Shown: piece by piece, positions 16,988 through 26,392 of the stretch | How the letters are laid out: every line of letters starts with the position of its first letter | Position numbering within the stretch: the first letter of the stretch is position 1 | From: Sphingobacterium sp. CZ-UAM | Lineage (GTDB): Bacteria; Bacteroidota; Bacteroidia; Sphingobacteriales; Sphingobacteriaceae | NCBI RefSeq assembly: GCF_002000245.1 | Contig: NZ_MTCM01000010.1 | Span: 62,001-126,000, forward strand | Direction: 5' to 3' | Length of the DNA: 64,000 bases | Made by a program: the position numbers and the translations under genes | The notes under the pieces: model-generated | Seen by the model: only the letters and a program-made list of their open reading frames with translations | Told to the model about the DNA's origin: nothing | The model's database searches: none

Positions 16988-19004
16988 TTTTTTCCAATGT
17001 GTTTTTTAATTTTTCTTTAGAAAACGGTTCAAGACTTTTTTCGGAATTAGACTGCAAATAGGTCCATAGAGATTCATCTGTATACAATGATAGTATGCTA
17101 GCGGCGAACTCCTCTGCGGTTTCGGCTAAGATCGCATTGAAATTATTTTTTAGGGCCATACCTTCTGCGCCAATTTTACTTGTAATTACCGGTAAAAAAT
17201 ATTCGAAAGCTTGACCAATTTTTCCTTTAACGCCAGCACCTGTTCTTAACGGAGCAATCATTAGTTTATTATTGTAGAAAAATTCTGTTATATCGGGGAC
17301 ATAACCATGAAATATAATATTGGGGTCATTGATATCGCTGATTAATACATCTAAATTTCCAACCACATTCAATTTAATTTCTGGATTATTCTGCCAAACA
17401 ATAGGCATAATTTCATCTGCCAGAAATCTCACGGCATCAATATTTGGATGATGCTGTGAACCGATAAACAGAATACCTTGTCGCTCGTTAAAATTGGGAA
17501 CATCATTTAATGATACTTTGTTGTAGTGAATATTTGAGATAACGGCTAGGCGTTTGGTGCCAAATGTTTTCTCCATATATTCCGATTCCTGTAGAGAAAT
17601 AGGTATCGTAATATCGGCGCGTTTTGAAGCAAATTTCTCGGCTCGTAAAGTCTCGTTATATTTTTTTCTATAAAATTTATTATTTGGTTCGTGTTCTAAC
17701 GCCCTAAGATATCTGAGATGATGGATATCTACCATGTCGAAAACAAACTTCCCTCTCGGCCAATGTGTTTTAGCCAATTTATAAAACCGCTCAAATGTGG
17801 GCCCCGTTGAGAACCAGCATATAGGTGTTTGAAGTGCTAGTTTTTTAAAAAACCTATTGTATTCATTAAGAAGCTTATGCTCATAAAATACACAAACTCC
17901 TAATTGTTGAAAATAGGTGTTATACGGATTTTCTATACGATTTTTAGGAACTATGAGTGTAATATTGTAATCTAAGTCAATGAATAATTTGATAATCTCA
18001 GTTAGACGTAAATCTCCGGAATTGTTATCAAATTCAGGAACCCTATCGTGAAAGATAATCAGTGATTTATTCCCGTATAATTCTATGATTCTTTCCTGAA
18101 TAAATTTTGCATGGATATTGGATATTATACTATCCCATTTTTTATAAAATATCTTTTGATTTCTGGTTAGCAATTCCATTTTTGAGCTATTGGGAGTTTC
18201 CTTACGTAGTTCGTTACCATAAGTGACTCCATGAAAATGATATACCTTAGAGAATGGGCAGTAATAAACATCCTTATTCTGAATATATTTAAGTGTAAAA
18301 CATAAATCGCTATCTTCGAAATAGGCCGGAGCAAATTGTTCGTGAAAAAGATTAAGATCGCTGTTATCACTTAATCTCTTAAATAATAGGCTGCAGCCCG
18401 AACAATAATCGGCTTTATGGGTATAATTTACTTGAGGGAAATAAGTCGGTATATCAGCAACTTGCCCAACTCCGTTGCGAATAAAGAAAGATCCGGCTTC
18501 TTGCAGTGTACCATCAGGATTAAGTAGCATAGAGCCAACCGCTCCAACATTTTTTTTCGACTGGAATACATGTAGTAATTCCGTTAAAAAGCCTTCTGTG
18601 ACTATAGTATCGTTATTGAGTAAATAAATGTAATTCCCTTTAGCTTTTTTTATCCCCTCGTTTACACTTTCGAGGAATCCAAGGTTTTTTGTGTTCCTTA
18701 AAATTGAAATGTTACAGATTGCACTATAATCAAAGTATTCATTACTGCAATCGTCAATTAGAATAACCTCGAAAGAGACTTCAGGAAGGTTATTGGCAAT
18801 TGACAACAGGCAGTTCAATGTATGTGTATGTTGATTGTGAAAGGGTATCACAATAGAGATCTCAGGAATCGCAAAAGATGGAAAATAGATTTGATCGGCT
18901 GTAAGGTTTACATCAATTGACGGTAATAAATCATTGTTTTTTTGAAGTTGTTTTAAATAATTCCTTTTACTATTAAAGTTCTTGATAGTTCTCCTTAAGC
19001 CCAT
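16956..19004 (-). CDS. Two-domain glycosyltransferase (GT2 + GT4)
   Basis: A 682-residue fusion. Residues about 45-290 form a GT2 domain with ISIVIPFHNQHTHTLN, DDCSNE and LLNNDT. Residues about 330-680 form a GT4-like GT-B domain with FIGSQHHPNIDAVRFL and a donor site near APLRTGAGVKGK. One chain could add two sugars in turn. No membrane segments are visible. It is transcribed opposite to its neighbours, and its 3' end overlaps the convergent GT4 gene by 32 nt. Confidence 0.84.
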   Translation of the reverse strand: MGLRRTIKNFNSKRNYLKQLQKNNDLLPSIDVNLTADQIYFPSFAIPEISIVIPFHNQHTHTLNCLLSIANNLPEVSFEVILIDDCSNEYFDYSAICNISILRNTKNLGFLESVNEGIKKAKGNYIYLLNNDTIVTEGFLTELLHVFQSKKNVGAVGSMLLNPDGTLQEAGSFFIRNGVGQVADIPTYFPQVNYTHKADYCSGCSLLFKRLSDNSDLNLFHEQFAPAYFEDSDLCFTLKYIQNKDVYYCPFSKVYHFHGVTYGNELRKETPNSSKMELLTRNQKIFYKKWDSIISNIHAKFIQERIIELYGNKSLIIFHDRVPEFDNNSGDLRLTEIIKLFIDLDYNITLIVPKNRIENPYNTYFQQLGVCVFYEHKLLNEYNRFFKKLALQTPICWFSTGPTFERFYKLAKTHWPRGKFVFDMVDIHHLRYLRALEHEPNNKFYRKKYNETLRAEKFASKRADITIPISLQESEYMEKTFGTKRLAVISNIHYNKVSLNDVPNFNERQGILFIGSQHHPNIDAVRFLADEIMPIVWQNNPEIKLNVVGNLDVLISDINDPNIIFHGYVPDITEFFYNNKLMIAPLRTGAGVKGKIGQAFEYFLPVITSKIGAEGMALKNNFNAILAETAEEFAASILSLYTDESLWTYLQSNSEKSLEPFSKEKLKNTLEKIIDLDVLPLQ

Positions 19005-19133
19005 AGTATATCCTATAATTTGACAGTAAAGGTAAGAAGAAAAATATACCTACAATAAGAAAGCCTCTTACTTTATAGAATATTTATCGATATCATTTTT
19101 GGTAGTTTTTTATATCGAAATTTTAATTGTAAA

Positions 19134-20186
19134 TTGTCATACAAATATTACGTTTATTATTTAATTGAGTTGAAAGTATCGAAAACGCTAATTTTGATCA
19201 TTCCAGTGCATTTCGAATTGTATCGATTAATGGTCAGATCCTGTAAAGAGTTGGGCTACGAAGTTAAACTTATTTTTTTGACTGATAGTGCTTTTAAATA
19301 TAAAAATAGGGGACAAAGGATAAAGAGCTTCATTTGTAAAAATTTATTGGGAGATAAGAACTATAAAAAGCGACTAATTTATGATACGGTAAATAAAGAA
19401 TTACAAAACAGTTTATTGGATATCGATCAAAGTATTGATTTCACTTTAGTTATTCGACCCGATCTTTTATCTATTGATTCGATAAAATTGTTAAAAAGTA
19501 AAGTGAAACATATAGTTGCTTATCAATGGGATGGTCTAATGAGGTTTCCTGAGGTATTTAAACGGATTCCATATTTTGATAAGTTTTTTGTATTTGATAA
19601 ATCTGATAGTTTAAAATATAAAGAACAATTTAATAATCTTTTTTATATCAGTAATTTTTATTTTCCTTATCCAAAACAAATAGGTGTAAATAAGAGTGAG
19701 AAAGAGTTAATCTTTATAGGAAGTTATCTTAAAAATAGAATGCCTTCAATACTTAATCTAATTCGAGTGCTGCAAGAGCAAAATATTAAAAGTGACATCT
19801 ATTTGCATTGTACAGATAAAAAGATATTAGATCGTTATAAAGATAGTGGTATTAAATTTTTGAAGAAGCCGCTTACTTATAAACAACTTCTTGAAACCGA
19901 AAATAACTATAAAGCTATCTTGGACTTTGATAATTCCACAATTCATCAAGGGGTTTCATTTCGTGTATTCGAGGCTTTATATTTGAAAAAGAAGTTAATA
20001 ACAAACAATCCATTAATAAAAGACTACGAGTTTTATAATAAGGCCAATTTTTTTATTTGGGATGACAAGAATATTAATGAGATAGTTGATTTTATCAATC
20101 AATCTTATGAAGATATTACGCCCGAACTAGTAGAAAAATACTCATTTGAAGCTTGGCTACGGGTTGTTTTAGATCACGAAAATTAA
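19134..20186 (+). CDS. Probable glycosyltransferase (GT-B like, CgeB/RfaZ-type)
   Basis: A 350-residue protein with no ATG near its start. TTG at 19134 is the longest frame, and TTG at 19170 (leading to KVSKTLILIIPVHFE) is a better family-like start. The first half reads as a Rossmann domain. The C-terminal HQGVSFRVFEALYLKKKLIT resembles the donor-binding end of CgeB-type or LPS-core transferases. Family assignment is weak. The gene is strikingly AT-rich and lysine-rich compared with housekeeping neighbours, which suggests recent acquisition. It is divergent from the GT2-GT4 gene. Confidence 0.6.
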   Translation: MSYKYYVYYLIELKVSKTLILIIPVHFELYRLMVRSCKELGYEVKLIFLTDSAFKYKNRGQRIKSFICKNLLGDKNYKKRLIYDTVNKELQNSLLDIDQSIDFTLVIRPDLLSIDSIKLLKSKVKHIVAYQWDGLMRFPEVFKRIPYFDKFFVFDKSDSLKYKEQFNNLFYISNFYFPYPKQIGVNKSEKELIFIGSYLKNRMPSILNLIRVLQEQNIKSDIYLHCTDKKILDRYKDSGIKFLKKPLTYKQLLETENNYKAILDFDNSTIHQGVSFRVFEALYLKKKLITNNPLIKDYEFYNKANFFIWDDKNINEIVDFINQSYEDITPELVEKYSFEAWLRVVLDHEN

Positions 20187-20276
20187 TTTGAATATATAAT
20201 CCGATATATTTGCAATAATTTCATTCAGTAGCAGTTTTGCTTATCAATATTAAATGATGATTTGGGGATAAAAAAT

Positions 20277-20324
20277 ATGAAAAACAAGCTGAACAGCCTA
20301 TCTTTGTTGAACGATAGCGAATGA
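20277..20324 (+). CDS. Possible 15-residue leader peptide overlapping a glycosyltransferase gene
   Basis: A short ATG ORF (MKNKLNSLSLLNDSE) whose TGA overlaps the ATG of the next gene as ATGA, a layout typical of translational coupling. The sequence looks like the first half of Bacteroidota double-glycine-type natural-product leader peptides, but it stops before any GG site or core. It may be a decayed precursor, a coupling peptide, or chance. Confidence 0.25.
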   Translation: MKNKLNSLSLLNDSE

Positions 20325-21388
20325 AGAAAAAACAGATCATATTTGATGCCGAACGGATGAAATATCCTCATACAGGCTTATTTCATTTTTGTAAGCAATT
20401 AGGTCAAGCTTTATTAAAGAAGACAATGGATCCCTATGAGATGGTGTTTTATACAAATAACCCCGCTAATGAGGATTTTGGAACAGAAGCAAACTATTAT
20501 CAGCAAAAATCATTGCAGAAATTCTGGATGCCGCGATTTTCCAACAGTGATCTTTGGCACTCTACCTTCCAGCTTAGTTCATATTTTCCACGTAATCATA
20601 AAATCAAGGTTCTTTCTACCATTCATGACCTGAACTTCTTGAAAGAAAAGAAGTCAGTCGAAAAAGAAAAGAAGTATCTGAAAAGCTTACAGGCAAATTT
20701 GGATAAGGCGGATATTATTGTTGCGATATCAAATTATGTAAAGAAAGACCTTGAAGATTATTGTAATTTAAGGGGAAAACCACTTCATGTGATTTATAAT
20801 GGAAATAATATTGATCAGAAATATTTAGATCAGCTAGATAAATCGCAGGATAATATCCATAAACCCTTTATTTATTCTATCGGTACCATAAATCGCAAGA
20901 AAAATTTTCATACGTTGCTTTATTTATTGGTTGGGAATGATTTGGAACTGATCATTAGCGGTATTATCGCAGAACCGGATTATAATCAATATATTCTTGA
21001 TTTAGCGGCTGAACTTGGAGTTGCGGGAAGAGTAAGGCTCACCGGGCCGATAACAGAAACAGAGAAATATAATTATTTAAAGAATTGTGCTTTATTTGCT
21101 TTCCCTTCAATAGCAGAAGGCTTTGGATTACCTGTTATTGAGGCGATGTCATTCGGCAAGAAGGTGCTGTTATCTACTTATACTTGTCTTCCTGAAATCG
21201 GAGGACCCGAAGCTTTCTTTTTAGAATCCACAGACCCGGAATATTTGATCGAATTTGGGAAATCCAACCTGATGGATATTATCCATGGGGAGGACCGTAC
21301 TCCTGAAATTAAATCCTGGGCTGCCCAGTTTTCATGGGATAAAGCGGCAGGTGAATATTGGGAACTTTATAAGAAACTTTTGAAATAA
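20321..21388 (+). CDS. Glycosyltransferase family 4
   Basis: A 355-residue GT-B enzyme of the mannosyltransferase-like GT4 group. It has STIHDLNFL in the first domain, YSIGTINRKKNFHTLL at the domain junction, and the donor motif FAFPSIAEGFGLPVIEAMS (about 264-282). It is followed 4 nt later by a GT32-like gene, so the two form a transcription unit. Sugar specificity is not readable. Confidence 0.87.
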   Translation: MKKKQIIFDAERMKYPHTGLFHFCKQLGQALLKKTMDPYEMVFYTNNPANEDFGTEANYYQQKSLQKFWMPRFSNSDLWHSTFQLSSYFPRNHKIKVLSTIHDLNFLKEKKSVEKEKKYLKSLQANLDKADIIVAISNYVKKDLEDYCNLRGKPLHVIYNGNNIDQKYLDQLDKSQDNIHKPFIYSIGTINRKKNFHTLLYLLVGNDLELIISGIIAEPDYNQYILDLAAELGVAGRVRLTGPITETEKYNYLKNCALFAFPSIAEGFGLPVIEAMSFGKKVLLSTYTCLPEIGGPEAFFLESTDPEYLIEFGKSNLMDIIHGEDRTPEIKSWAAQFSWDKAAGEYWELYKKLLK

Positions 21389-21392
21389 GGGC

Positions 21393-22058
21393 ATGGCTAT
21401 ACCAAAAGTAATCTATCAGACATTTAAAACGAACCAAATCCCTTGGTTAACAAAATTATATATCAAGCGCTTTAGACGTAAGAATAAGAATTACCGCTAT
21501 GAGTTTTATGATGACCAGCGTGTAGATGCATTTATAAAGGAATCATTTGACAATGAAGTATATAAAGCGTATTCTAGGTTGCAGATCGGAGCGGCAAAAG
21601 CCGATTTTTTTCGATATGCCGTCTTATATGTATATGGCGGAGTATACCTGGATCTGGATAGCGACATTCTCGTTAATCTTGATAAATACCTGCAAGAAGA
21701 TGACCATGCTGTCATTACGCGTGAAAAGAACCACCAAAATCTTTTTGCACAATGGGCGCTGGTATTCGAAAAAGGACACCCTTTTCTGGAGCGGACAATA
21801 AAGTATATTGTTGAAAATATTCAGCAAAATAAATACCCACATGACGTGCACGGCATGACCGGGCCAACAGTTTACACAAGGGCCGTCAATGATGTCATCA
21901 ACGAAGACCCGACTGTCTCTTATCGCATTGTGCCCGATGACTACAAGGGGATAATGAAATTTAAATATAAGCTTGGCAAATTATTGATTTACGGTGATCG
22001 GTCACAACACTGGAAAAAACTGCAGAAATTAGTAACTGTTGTGAAATCAGAAGACTAA
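21393..22058 (+). CDS. GT32-like glycosyltransferase (DXD sugar-binding family)
   Basis: A 221-residue protein of the Gly_transf_sug (Och1/GT32-like) family. It opens with IPKVIYQTFKTNQIPW and has KADFFRYAVLYVYGGVYLDL followed by the DXD motif DLDSD (about 89-93), which binds the metal-nucleotide-sugar. No membrane anchor is seen. It is coupled to the preceding GT4 gene and overlaps the convergent GT4 gene by 4 nt. The family includes alpha-mannosyl- and galactosyltransferases used in capsule and LPS synthesis. Confidence 0.85.
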   Translation: MAIPKVIYQTFKTNQIPWLTKLYIKRFRRKNKNYRYEFYDDQRVDAFIKESFDNEVYKAYSRLQIGAAKADFFRYAVLYVYGGVYLDLDSDILVNLDKYLQEDDHAVITREKNHQNLFAQWALVFEKGHPFLERTIKYIVENIQQNKYPHDVHGMTGPTVYTRAVNDVINEDPTVSYRIVPDDYKGIMKFKYKLGKLLIYGDRSQHWKKLQKLVTVVKSED

Positions 22059-23164
22059 AGCGTCAGATATTGTTTTTCCCATTGTGCCGCTAGGTTGTCA
22101 TCATTAAACTGCTGTGCGTGGGCCAATCCTTTTATAGACATGTGCTGCTGTAAATTGCTGTCATTTAAAATAGATTCAATGGCATGCTTAATCTGCTCAA
22201 TATCGTGCGGTCGTACATACAACGAAGTTGGGCCTCCGGCTTCTGGGAAAACTCCTGAATCCGTAGTAATTACGGGTGTGCCCGAATATAAGGCTTCGAT
22301 AATAGGAATGCCGAAACCTTCGTAAATAGATGGATAGATAAATGCGAGTGCTGCGGAATAGAGCACTGAAAGTTCCTGCATATTCAGGCCACTAAGAAAG
22401 TATACTCTATGTTCCATCCGATGCTTACGGATAAACTCTTGGAGCTGAAGCTTGTATTTTGTGCTTCTGCCGACAATAACCAAGGGGATATCGATATGCT
22501 CAATCGCTTTTACGATAGATAGCGCATTTTTTCGTTCTTCTATTGTCCCTACATTTAATAGAAATTCATCTGGGAGACCTAAACTATTCTTAAGCTTTTG
22601 CTTTTCCACATCGGTTTTTAGAATTTTAAAGGCCTCATGACACCCCTGATAGATGATATCTATTTTTTCTTGCGGAATATCAAAAAACTCAACAATATCA
22701 TTTTTGGTCTGTTTACTAATCGCAACGATTTTATCTGCCCGTCGGCAGGCATGTGCGAATTTCTTTTTATAGATCCAGCGGTCTATCGGATGATAAAGCT
22801 CAGGGTAACGCATAAAGATTAAATCGTGCATACTAACAACGGATTTGATTTTCGCTGGAGCCAAGTCTACCGGAATTTCTCCAGAAAGACCATGAAAAAT
22901 ATTGACCTCATCTTTTTTCAAATCTGACACGATTCTCTTTGTTCGCCAGAGGTTGGGAAAATTTTGATTGATATATCCCTGTGGTTTCTTAATTTGTTCA
23001 GGGCTGACTAGATTAGCATAGCGCTCAAGAGATGTGCTGGGCGTATAAAGGATATAGTCATTTTGCGGAACAAAGGTTGATAAAATGCGTATTAGATCCC
23101 GGCTGTAGTTACCCAAGCCTGAGGCGTTGTTGAAAAAACGCTTTGCATCAAATCCTATCCTCAT
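22055..23164 (-). CDS. Glycosyltransferase family 4
   Basis: A 369-residue GT-B enzyme. The N-terminus is MRIGFDAKRFFNNASGLGNYSR, a common start for GT4 mannosyltransferases. LLNVGTIEERKN marks the domain junction, and AFIYPSIYEGFGIPIIEAL (about 280-298) the donor site. It overlaps the GT9 gene upstream by 4 nt (ATGA), making DUF4254-GT9-GT4 a tight unit. Confidence 0.88.
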   Translation of the reverse strand: MRIGFDAKRFFNNASGLGNYSRDLIRILSTFVPQNDYILYTPSTSLERYANLVSPEQIKKPQGYINQNFPNLWRTKRIVSDLKKDEVNIFHGLSGEIPVDLAPAKIKSVVSMHDLIFMRYPELYHPIDRWIYKKKFAHACRRADKIVAISKQTKNDIVEFFDIPQEKIDIIYQGCHEAFKILKTDVEKQKLKNSLGLPDEFLLNVGTIEERKNALSIVKAIEHIDIPLVIVGRSTKYKLQLQEFIRKHRMEHRVYFLSGLNMQELSVLYSAALAFIYPSIYEGFGIPIIEALYSGTPVITTDSGVFPEAGGPTSLYVRPHDIEQIKHAIESILNDSNLQQHMSIKGLAHAQQFNDDNLAAQWEKQYLTL

Positions 23165-24186
23165 CTTACCGCTGTTATTTTTTCGATCACCATTTCTGGT
23201 GTAATTAAATCAATTGCTTCTGTGCCGTCACAGTCGCAGGGCTGGTTGCCATAGACAGAACTCGGTCGACTGGGATGCTCCACTTGGACACAGTTCCCGG
23301 ATTCTTGGCCATAACCTGTAAATCCTGCATAGGGGTGTGTCGCGCCCCACAGCGATAGACATCTTACGCCCATCAATGAAGCCATATGTAAGCCAGAGGA
23401 ATCCATGCTGATCATCAGGTCCAGATTTGATATAATGTCCAGTTCCTCTCTTAACGTAAATTTCCCAATGGTATTGTAGGTATTTGGAAAACTCTCTGTC
23501 CAGTTTTGTGCAATTTGAAACTCTTCCTGACCGCCTCCAAAAAGCAACACATCATAGCCATGATGTGTCAGATAGTCGATGATTTGGGCCATCTTTGCCA
23601 ATGGGAGAATCTTATATCGGTGTTGGGCAAAGGCTGCAATGCCGATTTTTTTTCGTTCGAAGTTGCCAAATAGGCTAAAGGCAGCCTTAGGGACATCCTG
23701 CAAATTAGATAGCAATTTGTGACTTAGTTCAAAGTGAAAGCCTAAAGCCCGGAATACATCTGCATAGCGCTCTACCGTTAGTTTCAACGGATGTTTAACC
23801 TTATTTTCCTTACGGGTGAGGGCTTTTTTTTCTGCACGGCCTTTGTCCAGTTGTCTGACCTTCATTCCCGAAAGTGAGAATAAAAGACCTAATACACGCG
23901 AACGCAAATTGAAATGCAGATCTGCTACAGCATCGGCATTGTACTGTGCCAGTTCTTTTTTTAGCCTGACCAAGCCCCAAAAACCCTTATGGCTTGTCTT
24001 AGGTTCAATTGCATGAAACTTGACATTCTTTATGCCATCAAAGAATGGCGCAAAAAAAGAACGGCTCACCATAATAATCTCGACGGAAGGGTATTGCAGG
24101 CAAAATTCCTTCAATACCGAAGCTACCATGGCGACATCGCCCATAGCTGAAAATCGAGTTACTATGATTCGCTGCGGTAAAGACAT
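23161..24186 (-). CDS. Glycosyltransferase family 9 (heptosyltransferase-like)
   Basis: A 341-residue protein of the ADP-heptose:LPS heptosyltransferase family. It has RFSAMGDVAMVASVL at the start, DLHFNLRSR in the acceptor domain, and MDSSGLHMASLMGVRCLSLWGATHP (about 258-282) at the donor site. It probably adds a core sugar to lipid A-linked saccharide at the inner membrane. It supports reading the cluster as LOS/LPS core synthesis. It begins 4 nt after the DUF4254 gene. Confidence 0.88.
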   Translation of the reverse strand: MSLPQRIIVTRFSAMGDVAMVASVLKEFCLQYPSVEIIMVSRSFFAPFFDGIKNVKFHAIEPKTSHKGFWGLVRLKKELAQYNADAVADLHFNLRSRVLGLLFSLSGMKVRQLDKGRAEKKALTRKENKVKHPLKLTVERYADVFRALGFHFELSHKLLSNLQDVPKAAFSLFGNFERKKIGIAAFAQHRYKILPLAKMAQIIDYLTHHGYDVLLFGGGQEEFQIAQNWTESFPNTYNTIGKFTLREELDIISNLDLMISMDSSGLHMASLMGVRCLSLWGATHPYAGFTGYGQESGNCVQVEHPSRPSSVYGNQPCDCDGTEAIDLITPEMVIEKITAVR

Positions 24187-24190
24187 GGCC

Positions 24191-24796
24191 TTATTTTCCG
24201 GAAGTATAAAGTACTGGGTTTAGTTCTGGATCATTGTACATTTTCATCTGTTTATAGACCTTCATGTATTTTTCACCCGATTCAATTGCTGTCAGCAATT
24301 CGTCGATGCTCTGTGAAAGATCTGTACGTTGTTCCAACAAGATGCTTAATTTGCCCTGACAGGCAGAAATATGTGCTGCCGACGCATCTGAACGTAGCGT
24401 CTCCTGCTCCATATGATAGATCTTTAAAGCCAGTATGGATAGTCTATCAATGGCCCAGGCTGGACTTTCAGTATTGATTGTTGCCGAAGGCTGTGCCTTG
24501 ATCGTTTGATATTTCTGTAAAAAGTAGCTGTCTATATATTCCACCGTGTCCGTGCGGTACTGGTTAGACTCATCGATGCGTCGCTTCCAGTATAACCCAT
24601 CCTTGGGATCAATGGAAGGATTACGTACAACATCTTCCATGTGCCATTGTACGGTGTCAATCCAGCACTTTAAGTACAGGAGATGTTCTAAGGATTGTTT
24701 ATCGTATGGATTCTGGATTGGATGATCAATCTGATCGTATACGTGGTAATCCTGGATAGCACGTTGAAAAATGGGATTTGCTATTGCACTAATCAT
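24191..24796 (-). CDS. DUF4254 domain protein
   Basis: A 201-residue, mostly helical, soluble protein of unknown function. It has HPIQNPYDKQSLEHLLYLKCWIDT-type helices near the N-terminus and WKRRIDESNQYRTD in the middle. DUF4254 genes in Bacteroidota are often found next to GT9 genes, as here, so a role in LPS-core assembly or sugar-precursor handling is likely but unproven. It is the first gene of a three-gene unit. Confidence 0.8.
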   Translation of the reverse strand: MISAIANPIFQRAIQDYHVYDQIDHPIQNPYDKQSLEHLLYLKCWIDTVQWHMEDVVRNPSIDPKDGLYWKRRIDESNQYRTDTVEYIDSYFLQKYQTIKAQPSATINTESPAWAIDRLSILALKIYHMEQETLRSDASAAHISACQGKLSILLEQRTDLSQSIDELLTAIESGEKYMKVYKQMKMYNDPELNPVLYTSGK

Positions 24797-24905
24797 GTTA
24801 CAAATATAAAATATATTATGGGGTTATCCTACACTTCAAATCCGGTATCAACACGATGAAATTAGCGGGAGACTGTAGTATGGAGGAAAGAATGGTATTG
24901 ATTTT

Positions 24906-26387
24906 TTAAAAAATAGCAAGTAAAACATCCGGAAATAAACCCAGCAAGATGACGGCGATGGTACATAGCAAACCAATGCCCAGAAGTATGGGATTTGATT
25001 TGGACGTATACGGTTGCACACTGTCTTTTAAGAATGCGTTCAACGGAATTTTAAAGTAATAGAAAAGGGAAATCACGGATGTAAGTGCCCCTACAATCAA
25101 TAGCGCAAGCAGACCGAAGGATTGGAAGTTTTGATATTGTTCGAATACCTTTGAAAATATCAGTAACTTTCCGACAAATCCAGCAGTAGGAGGTAGGCCT
25201 ATCAACGCAATTAGGACAATTGAAAATGAGGTGAATAACAACGGTGACTGTTTACCTAATCCCTTATAGGAGTCAATTGAAGTACTGCCCAGGCTAGCTT
25301 CCAAACTATCAATGAAAATAAAGACCGCGATATTCATCAACGCATAAATCGATAAATAAAACAGTAAAACGTTGGATTCATTGTTTTGATAAACCAGTAC
25401 TGCCATCAATAATATCCCGGTGTGACCAATAGAAGAATAGGCCATCATCCGTTTGGCATCCTGCTGACGTAATGCGGCCAGATTACCGATCAACATGGTC
25501 GCAATGGCAATGATGATAATCACGTAGGCTAGGAAATCACTAAAATAAAAGGATACTGCAAGCCAGGCCGCAAGTAGCTTAGACAGTAGTACGACAACAG
25601 CAATCTTCGGTACCGTTGCCAGGTAAGTCGTGATTACCGTGGGTGCCCCTTGGTAAACGTCAGGACTCCACACATGGAAAGGGAAGAAACTCAGTTTAAA
25701 ACCTATACCAGTCAATAAAAATAGGAGGGCAATGCTGATCATCAGCTTAGGCGCCTCCATCAGCCCCGCAATATGGGCTGGCGCATCAAAATTCAAGTTT
25801 CCCGTGAAACCGTATAGCAAGGATAAACCATAGAGCATAACAGCAGCACAGATAGACCCAAAGAGCACATATTTCATCGCAGCCTCAGATTGTGCTTTAT
25901 TCGCTGAAAAATAACCGACCATAATATAGGAACTAATGGAAACGGTTTCGACGGAAATAAAAATCATCAGCCAGTTGCTCGACATGGTCAAGAGATTCAG
26001 CCCCAAGGTAGCGGTCAGGAGTACAGCATATAAATCGCCCAGAGGACGCTCATGCTGGTGACGTTGTTGGATAAAAATCGTAATCAGTAAGGTCGACAGC
26101 AGGATAATCATTCGTGCCGATATCGCGAATGTATCAACGTGGATCATATCGAAGAATCCGGACATCTCCACATGACTCAATCCCTGTCCCAATAGATAAC
26201 AACCACTTAATAAGAGCCCAGCCACCGTAAAGGTGAAAGATGCCTTGTCCCAATATCTATCCACGAAAAGACTCGCGATAATAGTGCCTATAAAAGTAAT
26301 GATCAGTATTAATTCCGGTTTGAAGTAGGGAATACTAACAATAATTTGATCAATAAATGAACTGATATATGGACTGAATGCGAGCAT
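24906..26387 (-). CDS. nuoN: NADH-quinone oxidoreductase subunit N
   Basis: A 493-residue antiporter-like subunit of complex I with about 14 transmembrane helices. Conserved lysine and glutamate positions in the proton channel can be seen in ISVETVSISSYIM and GFKLSFFPFHVWSPDVYQGAPT. It couples quinone reduction to proton pumping in the inner membrane. It is the last gene of nuoHIJKLMN, 5 nt after nuoM. Confidence 0.94.
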   Translation of the reverse strand: MLAFSPYISSFIDQIIVSIPYFKPELILIITFIGTIIASLFVDRYWDKASFTFTVAGLLLSGCYLLGQGLSHVEMSGFFDMIHVDTFAISARMIILLSTLLITIFIQQRHQHERPLGDLYAVLLTATLGLNLLTMSSNWLMIFISVETVSISSYIMVGYFSANKAQSEAAMKYVLFGSICAAVMLYGLSLLYGFTGNLNFDAPAHIAGLMEAPKLMISIALLFLLTGIGFKLSFFPFHVWSPDVYQGAPTVITTYLATVPKIAVVVLLSKLLAAWLAVSFYFSDFLAYVIIIIAIATMLIGNLAALRQQDAKRMMAYSSIGHTGILLMAVLVYQNNESNVLLFYLSIYALMNIAVFIFIDSLEASLGSTSIDSYKGLGKQSPLLFTSFSIVLIALIGLPPTAGFVGKLLIFSKVFEQYQNFQSFGLLALLIVGALTSVISLFYYFKIPLNAFLKDSVQPYTSKSNPILLGIGLLCTIAVILLGLFPDVLLAIF

Positions 26388-26392
26388 GCCGA

